Source: an uncultured Bacteroidota bacterium (GTDB taxonomy: Bacteria > Bacteroidota > Bacteroidia > Flavobacteriales > Flavobacteriaceae). Taken from it: 64,000 nucleotides of DNA. The translations under genes and the position numbers were made by a program. This document shows positions 60,082-64,000 of this stretch, in pieces. How positions within the stretch are numbered: position 1 is the first letter of the stretch; the number at the start of each line of letters is the position of its first letter. Under the pieces are notes generated by a model, which saw only the letters and a program-made list of their open reading frames with translations, did not search any database and was not told where the DNA came from. The stretch is taken from contig CACMZR010000002.1 in assembly GCA_902618245.1 (NCBI GenBank), positions 1 through 64,000 on the forward strand. The letters are read 5' to 3'.

Positions 60082-61338
60082 TTAATTATACCTTCTTTTT
60101 ATAAACCATATGTCATTTAAAGATAGGCCTATTCTTAGTGAAGCAATCGATTCTTTAACCATTCCCGATTCCTTTGTTCCCCTTTGACTTAATTCAAAAC
60201 CAACATTTGCATTGGATAAGCCTGCTAATGGTAAGCCTAGTCCAAAAGAAATTCCGGTCTCATTCATTGGTAAATTATTAACGATTGTACTCAGTTGTTC
60301 AGTTCTAAATCCAAAGCGATATACTACCCTTTTCCAAAAACTAGTAAACGAAGAATAGTTTGGAATAAAATAGCCCCCAAGTATCCACTTTTGTCCGTCT
60401 TTGTAAGATATATTTCTCCTTTCAAAAAATAGATTTTTGAAATTTGAAGATTTTGTATAATCATACTGAATCCCTAAAAACCATTTTTTGTTTTTACCAA
60501 AGCCAAATCCTAAACTAGTGGTTGGGGAAACATCTAGGTTAGTTTTCTCAAGTCCAGAGGAAGACAAATTAACTTCAGTAAATTCAATAATAGTTTGTCT
60601 AGAAAGAGACTGAGTATAATAAATTTTGCTATTTTGAGAATCTAAAGATCCCAATGGTTGATAAGAAAACATTAGCTGTGTACTATATTTTTTACCTAAA
60701 GGAATTATAGCTTGAGCAGAAAATTGATAACTAAATCCTGATACGCTTGAATCATGCGTGACAAAAGTACCATTATCAACTTCATCTATGTATTGACCTG
60801 TTCTATAAAATAAACTCCCAAAATTATAATTTACTGTTGATCCCAAAGCAAAATATTTTGTAATAGGGATGCCTAAAGAAAAGTATGCTCTGTTAAGTCC
60901 CCCTGAGCCTTCATATCTATTAAAAATATTTTGATTTTCATTTTCAGTAATTGATTGAATACGATATCCAACTGATGAAAAAGGAACTATCCCAAAACCA
61001 AAACTAAAATTTTTGGTCGGAATACTGACTGATAAATAATCTAAAGCTGCTAATTCTATATTTTTTGACTCTGAAACCGATGCCAAATTATTATTTGTAT
61101 AATTTACTCCAACTGAATAGGTAGTAAACTTTAAAAATGCATAGCTAGCAGGATTTAGAAGATTTGCATGAATTGAGTCAGTTAAAACGTCTAGTCCTCC
61201 CATGTGCCTTGTGGCCTGAGTACCGTTAAAAGTATCTTCTCCCAACCCAGCTGAAGAATAGGGTGATGCTGAGTTGTTTTGTCCGAATATATTGGCCGAA
61301 ATTAAAATAAATGATAATAATGTTTTTCGAATCATCAA
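60082..61338 (-). CDS. outer-membrane beta-barrel protein
   Basis: Signal peptide, 'SPYSSAGLGEDTFNGTQATRHMGG', beta-rich repeats; overlaps coaX by 4 nt. Confidence 0.82.
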   Translation of the reverse strand: MMIRKTLLSFILISANIFGQNNSASPYSSAGLGEDTFNGTQATRHMGGLDVLTDSIHANLLNPASYAFLKFTTYSVGVNYTNNNLASVSESKNIELAALDYLSVSIPTKNFSFGFGIVPFSSVGYRIQSITENENQNIFNRYEGSGGLNRAYFSLGIPITKYFALGSTVNYNFGSLFYRTGQYIDEVDNGTFVTHDSSVSGFSYQFSAQAIIPLGKKYSTQLMFSYQPLGSLDSQNSKIYYTQSLSRQTIIEFTEVNLSSSGLEKTNLDVSPTTSLGFGFGKNKKWFLGIQYDYTKSSNFKNLFFERRNISYKDGQKWILGGYFIPNYSSFTSFWKRVVYRFGFRTEQLSTIVNNLPMNETGISFGLGLPLAGLSNANVGFELSQRGTKESGMVKESIASLRIGLSLNDIWFIKRRYN

Positions 61339-62063
61339 CTTAAATTGCTTACTAAAATGAAATTCAATCCTTTAGCTAAAAAATTTGTGTCTGCAAATAT
61401 CATATTTTTAAATGGTTTTGACAACCTAAGAGAGTCTCCCCCTGAAAAAATCACAGTAAGGTCCTCAAATTTTTTTTTATGATTGTAAATACGCTCATTA
61501 ATCTCAGCAATAATACCATTAGTAACTCCAATATGAATAGAACTTTTAGTTGAATCACCTAAAAATTTGTTGCTGATTTTTGGGTTTAATAATGGTAAAC
61601 TTCCTGTAAAAAAATTTAAAGATTTGTATCGCATTTTAAATCCAGGACTTATTGCTCCTCCATGATGCAGACTATTCTTGTCAATAAAATCATACGTAAT
61701 ACAAGTCCCTAGATCTACCACTAAAACATCCTTATTAGGAAAATCTAAAATACAGGCTGATAATAAAGCTATTCGATCTGCACCTAATTGTTTTTTTGGT
61801 TTATATAGTGTTCTGAATGGAAGTTTTAGTTTAGAAGAACAAAAAAGAACTGAAATAGGTCCTAGGCTTTTTTTCAGGTCATTTGTAATTGAGCCATTAA
61901 CATCAGATATTATACAATTCGAAATAGTAGAATATTTTTTTTGTATTTGTTTTAGAGTATTTTCCCACTCAAGTATAGGGTTAAATGCCCTATATAAAAT
62001 TCTATTTTCTTGAAATACAAAAAATTTAATCTTACTATTCCCTAGGTCAATAATCAAATGCAT
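61335..62063 (-). CDS. coaX: type III pantothenate kinase
   Basis: LIIDLGNSKIKFFVF; LGADRIALL; VLVVDLGTCITYDFID; GGAISPG. Confidence 0.95.
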   Translation of the reverse strand: MHLIIDLGNSKIKFFVFQENRILYRAFNPILEWENTLKQIQKKYSTISNCIISDVNGSITNDLKKSLGPISVLFCSSKLKLPFRTLYKPKKQLGADRIALLSACILDFPNKDVLVVDLGTCITYDFIDKNSLHHGGAISPGFKMRYKSLNFFTGSLPLLNPKISNKFLGDSTKSSIHIGVTNGIIAEINERIYNHKKKFEDLTVIFSGGDSLRLSKPFKNMIFADTNFLAKGLNFILVSNLS

Positions 62064-62070
62064 TTTTTGT

Positions 62071-62100
62071 AATTTCTTTGCATAAAATTACAAAGAAATT
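62071..62100. repeat. inverted repeat AATTTCTTTG-N10-CAAAGAAATT
   Basis: Perfect 10-bp arms between divergent coaX and tRNA-Phe. Confidence 0.7.
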
Positions 62101-62135
62101 TAGTGAAATGTTTTTGTGAGAATTTAAAAGCCCTT

Positions 62136-62143
62136 TATATTTG
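62136..62143 (+). promoter_or_regulatory. candidate -7 box TATATTTG of tRNA-Phe, with TTTTTG at 62111-62116 as -33
   Basis: TANNTTTG with a 19-nt spacer to a TTTG element. Confidence 0.6.
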
Positions 62144-62159
62144 TTTGATTTTTGTAAAT

Positions 62160-62232
62160 GGTACCTTAGCTCAGTTGGTAGAGCAAAGGACTGAAAATCC
62201 TTGTGTCCCTGGTTCGATTCCTGGAGGTACCA
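62160..62232 (+). tRNA. tRNA-Phe (GAA)
   Basis: 73-nt cloverleaf: GGTACCT/AGGTACC acceptor, D-arm AGCTCAGTTGGTAGAGC, AAGGA-CTGAAAA-TCCTT anticodon arm, GGTTCGATTCC T arm; CCA not encoded. Confidence 0.97.
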
Positions 62233-62236
62233 CTTT

Positions 62237-62261
62237 AAACCCCAAATCCTTTTTGGGGTTT
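62237..62261. terminator. hairpin AAACCCCAAA-tcctt-TTTGGGGTTT after tRNA-Phe
   Basis: Perfect 10-bp stem, T-rich 3' arm, between convergent tRNA and rmuC. Confidence 0.75.
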
Positions 62262-62304
62262 CATGTTTAGAAAACTTTTAATTAACTTGTATGTACCTAG
62301 GTAA

Positions 62305-63597
62305 CTATTTATCCTTTAAATCAATGAAGTCATTTGTTGACTCTTTTTCTGAATTGTTTTCTTTGAGCTGTTCTACATTTTTGAGTTTGGATTGCATAAT
62401 TCTTGTTCTTGTACCAACTAAAGTTTCAATTTCTTGGTTAGCCTCATTGATTTTCTTTTGTGCCTTCTCCAAAACTCCTCCAAAAGAATTAAATTCTTTT
62501 TTTACGGCTGCAAGTACATTCCAAACTTCACTACTTCTTTTTTGAATTGCTAGCGTTTTGAATCCCATTTGAAGACTATTTAACATAGCCGCAAGGGTTG
62601 TGGGTCCAGTAACAACGATTTTGTATTCTCTTTGAAGCAAAGCAATCATGTCTGGTTGTCTTACCACTTCTGCAAACAAACCTTCAATTGGTAGAAACAT
62701 TATTCCAAAATCAGTCGTGTTTGGAGGATCGATATATTTCGTTGAAATATCTTTAGCAAATTTTTTTACTGACTGAAGAATAGCTTTCAAAGATAATTCT
62801 ACTGCAACAGGGTCACCTGCTTCGTAAGCATTTTGAAGTCTTATGTAGTCTTCCTGTGGGAACTTGGCATCAATAGGTAAATAGACTGGATTATCAGTTT
62901 TGTTCCGACCGGGTAATTTTATAGCAAATTCAACTTGGAAATCAGATCCTTTTTTTGTTTTCACGTTTTTGTCATACTGATCTGGAGTCATAATTTCTTC
63001 CAAAATATTCCCTAATTGAATTTCTCCCAATACCCCACGAGTTTTTACATTACTTAGTACTTTTTTTAGATCTCCAACCCCAGAAGCAATATTTTGCATC
63101 TCACCCAATCCCTTTTGAACAACTATTAATTGTTTGGTGACCATTTCAAATGATTTGCCAAGCCGCTCTTCAAGTGTTTTATGAAGCTTTTCATCAACTG
63201 TTTCTCGCATTCTTTCCAAACGAATTTCAGTTGTTTTAATCATTTCGTCTTGTTTTAATTTCATCTGATCGAACTTCTCTTTTTGTATTGTATTAAATGT
63301 CTCAACATTTTTTACAAAACTAGATTCAAATTCTTTCAGTGTTTTTCTCAATTCATCACGATCATCTTTTGCTTTTAATAAAATAGTATCGTTTAATCTT
63401 TGAAGACTTTGAGTAAGCTCAATCCTATTTTCATGTAAATTTTTTGAAAGTTCTTCTCTGTTAAATAGAAACTCTTTTTGAAGTTGACCTCTTAGTTCAT
63501 CAAGCAAAAATTTACTTAACGAATTTCTGCTCCTATAAAGAAAGAATACTAAAGATGATAGAGCAATAAAGAACAAAACAAAAGATATGTTTTCCAT
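62305..63597 (-). CDS. rmuC: DNA recombination protein RmuC
   Basis: TM + coiled coil; 'RGVLGEIQLGNILEEIMTPDQYDKNV', 'LPIDAKFPQEDY', 'GPTTLAAMLNSLQMGF'. Confidence 0.95.
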   Translation of the reverse strand: MENISFVLFFIALSSLVFFLYRSRNSLSKFLLDELRGQLQKEFLFNREELSKNLHENRIELTQSLQRLNDTILLKAKDDRDELRKTLKEFESSFVKNVETFNTIQKEKFDQMKLKQDEMIKTTEIRLERMRETVDEKLHKTLEERLGKSFEMVTKQLIVVQKGLGEMQNIASGVGDLKKVLSNVKTRGVLGEIQLGNILEEIMTPDQYDKNVKTKKGSDFQVEFAIKLPGRNKTDNPVYLPIDAKFPQEDYIRLQNAYEAGDPVAVELSLKAILQSVKKFAKDISTKYIDPPNTTDFGIMFLPIEGLFAEVVRQPDMIALLQREYKIVVTGPTTLAAMLNSLQMGFKTLAIQKRSSEVWNVLAAVKKEFNSFGGVLEKAQKKINEANQEIETLVGTRTRIMQSKLKNVEQLKENNSEKESTNDFIDLKDK

Positions 63598-63638
63598 CAG
63601 CTAAAATTAATATTTAAAATTGAAGAAAATAAAATAGA

Positions 63639-64000
63639 TTATTGAATTTTGAGTGTTTTCTCATACAAAATCCTTCCATCAATATTATAAATTTGTAAAG
63701 CAATTTTTCTTGTATCCCAATTCCACCTTATCATCCCAAAATTTTTTGATGTAATTAATGGGCTTATTCTATTAGAATTAAATTCTTCTTCCAAGTCTTC
63801 ATATGAATGGGTTAAACCGCTCGAAGTTATATCGTAAAGTTTGTAATTTGGAAGAAGTTCAATAACAGAAACCTCAGCAAAATGACGATCACCACTTAAA
63901 TATATAGGATTTTTTATTTTATCCCTTATTAGTAAGTCAAATAGGCGCTGCCTAGCTTTAGGGAAATTTGCCCATTTCTCATATGCGTGTTCAGAAGAAA
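63639..64000 (-). CDS. PhoD-like alkaline phosphatase (3' part; runs off the window)
   Basis: Manual reverse-strand translation: EKWANFPKARQRLFDLLIRDKIKNPIYLSGDRHFAEVSVIELLPNYKLYDITSSGLTHS... Confidence 0.8.
   Translation of the reverse strand, partial: SSEHAYEKWANFPKARQRLFDLLIRDKIKNPIYLSGDRHFAEVSVIELLPNYKLYDITSSGLTHSYEDLEEEFNSNRISPLITSKNFGMIRWNWDTRKIALQIYNIDGRILYEKTLKIQ

Overview
This window reads as a compact, AT-rich chromosomal segment from a member of the Bacteroidota. Gene content (gldKLMN, GYDIA-type GHMP kinase beside a degradative-type HMG-CoA reductase, HYC_CC_PP protein, TANNTTTG promoter boxes) suggests a marine flavobacterium. It is mostly conserved core: the gldK-gldL-gldM-gldN gliding/T9SS cluster beside a ureohydrolase-fold gene and topA; miaB, a PspF-like sigma-54 activator, lptE, a TPR-like gene, secG and groES-groEL; purH, mreB-mreC-mreD-PBP2-rodA; surE-lpxB; a POT transporter with a DPP-IV-like peptidase; a coaX-OMP-TPR-lptC-CNNM-PpiD run; a tRNA-Phe; and rmuC. 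Accessory-like parts are a heavy-metal TonB receptor locus (30.9-34.7 kb), a SulP + persulfide-dioxygenase/rhodanese pair, and a NagB-LmbE fusion. I saw no mobile element, CRISPR array, rRNA or prophage, and no clearly novel multi-gene system. The observations most worth checking are: (1) a near-identical 23-bp motif (20/23) upstream of both miaB/sigma-54 activator and groESL; (2) a sulP gene with no ATG/GTG/TTG at its homologous N-terminus but a promoter box 13 nt before a CTG; (3) a perfect 16-bp palindrome on the trxB promoter; (4) a degenerate arginase-fold protein between gldK and topA; (5) very short or absent 5' leaders; and (6) the metal TonB receptor locus. All calls come from reading the sequence and supplied translations by eye; no searches were run.
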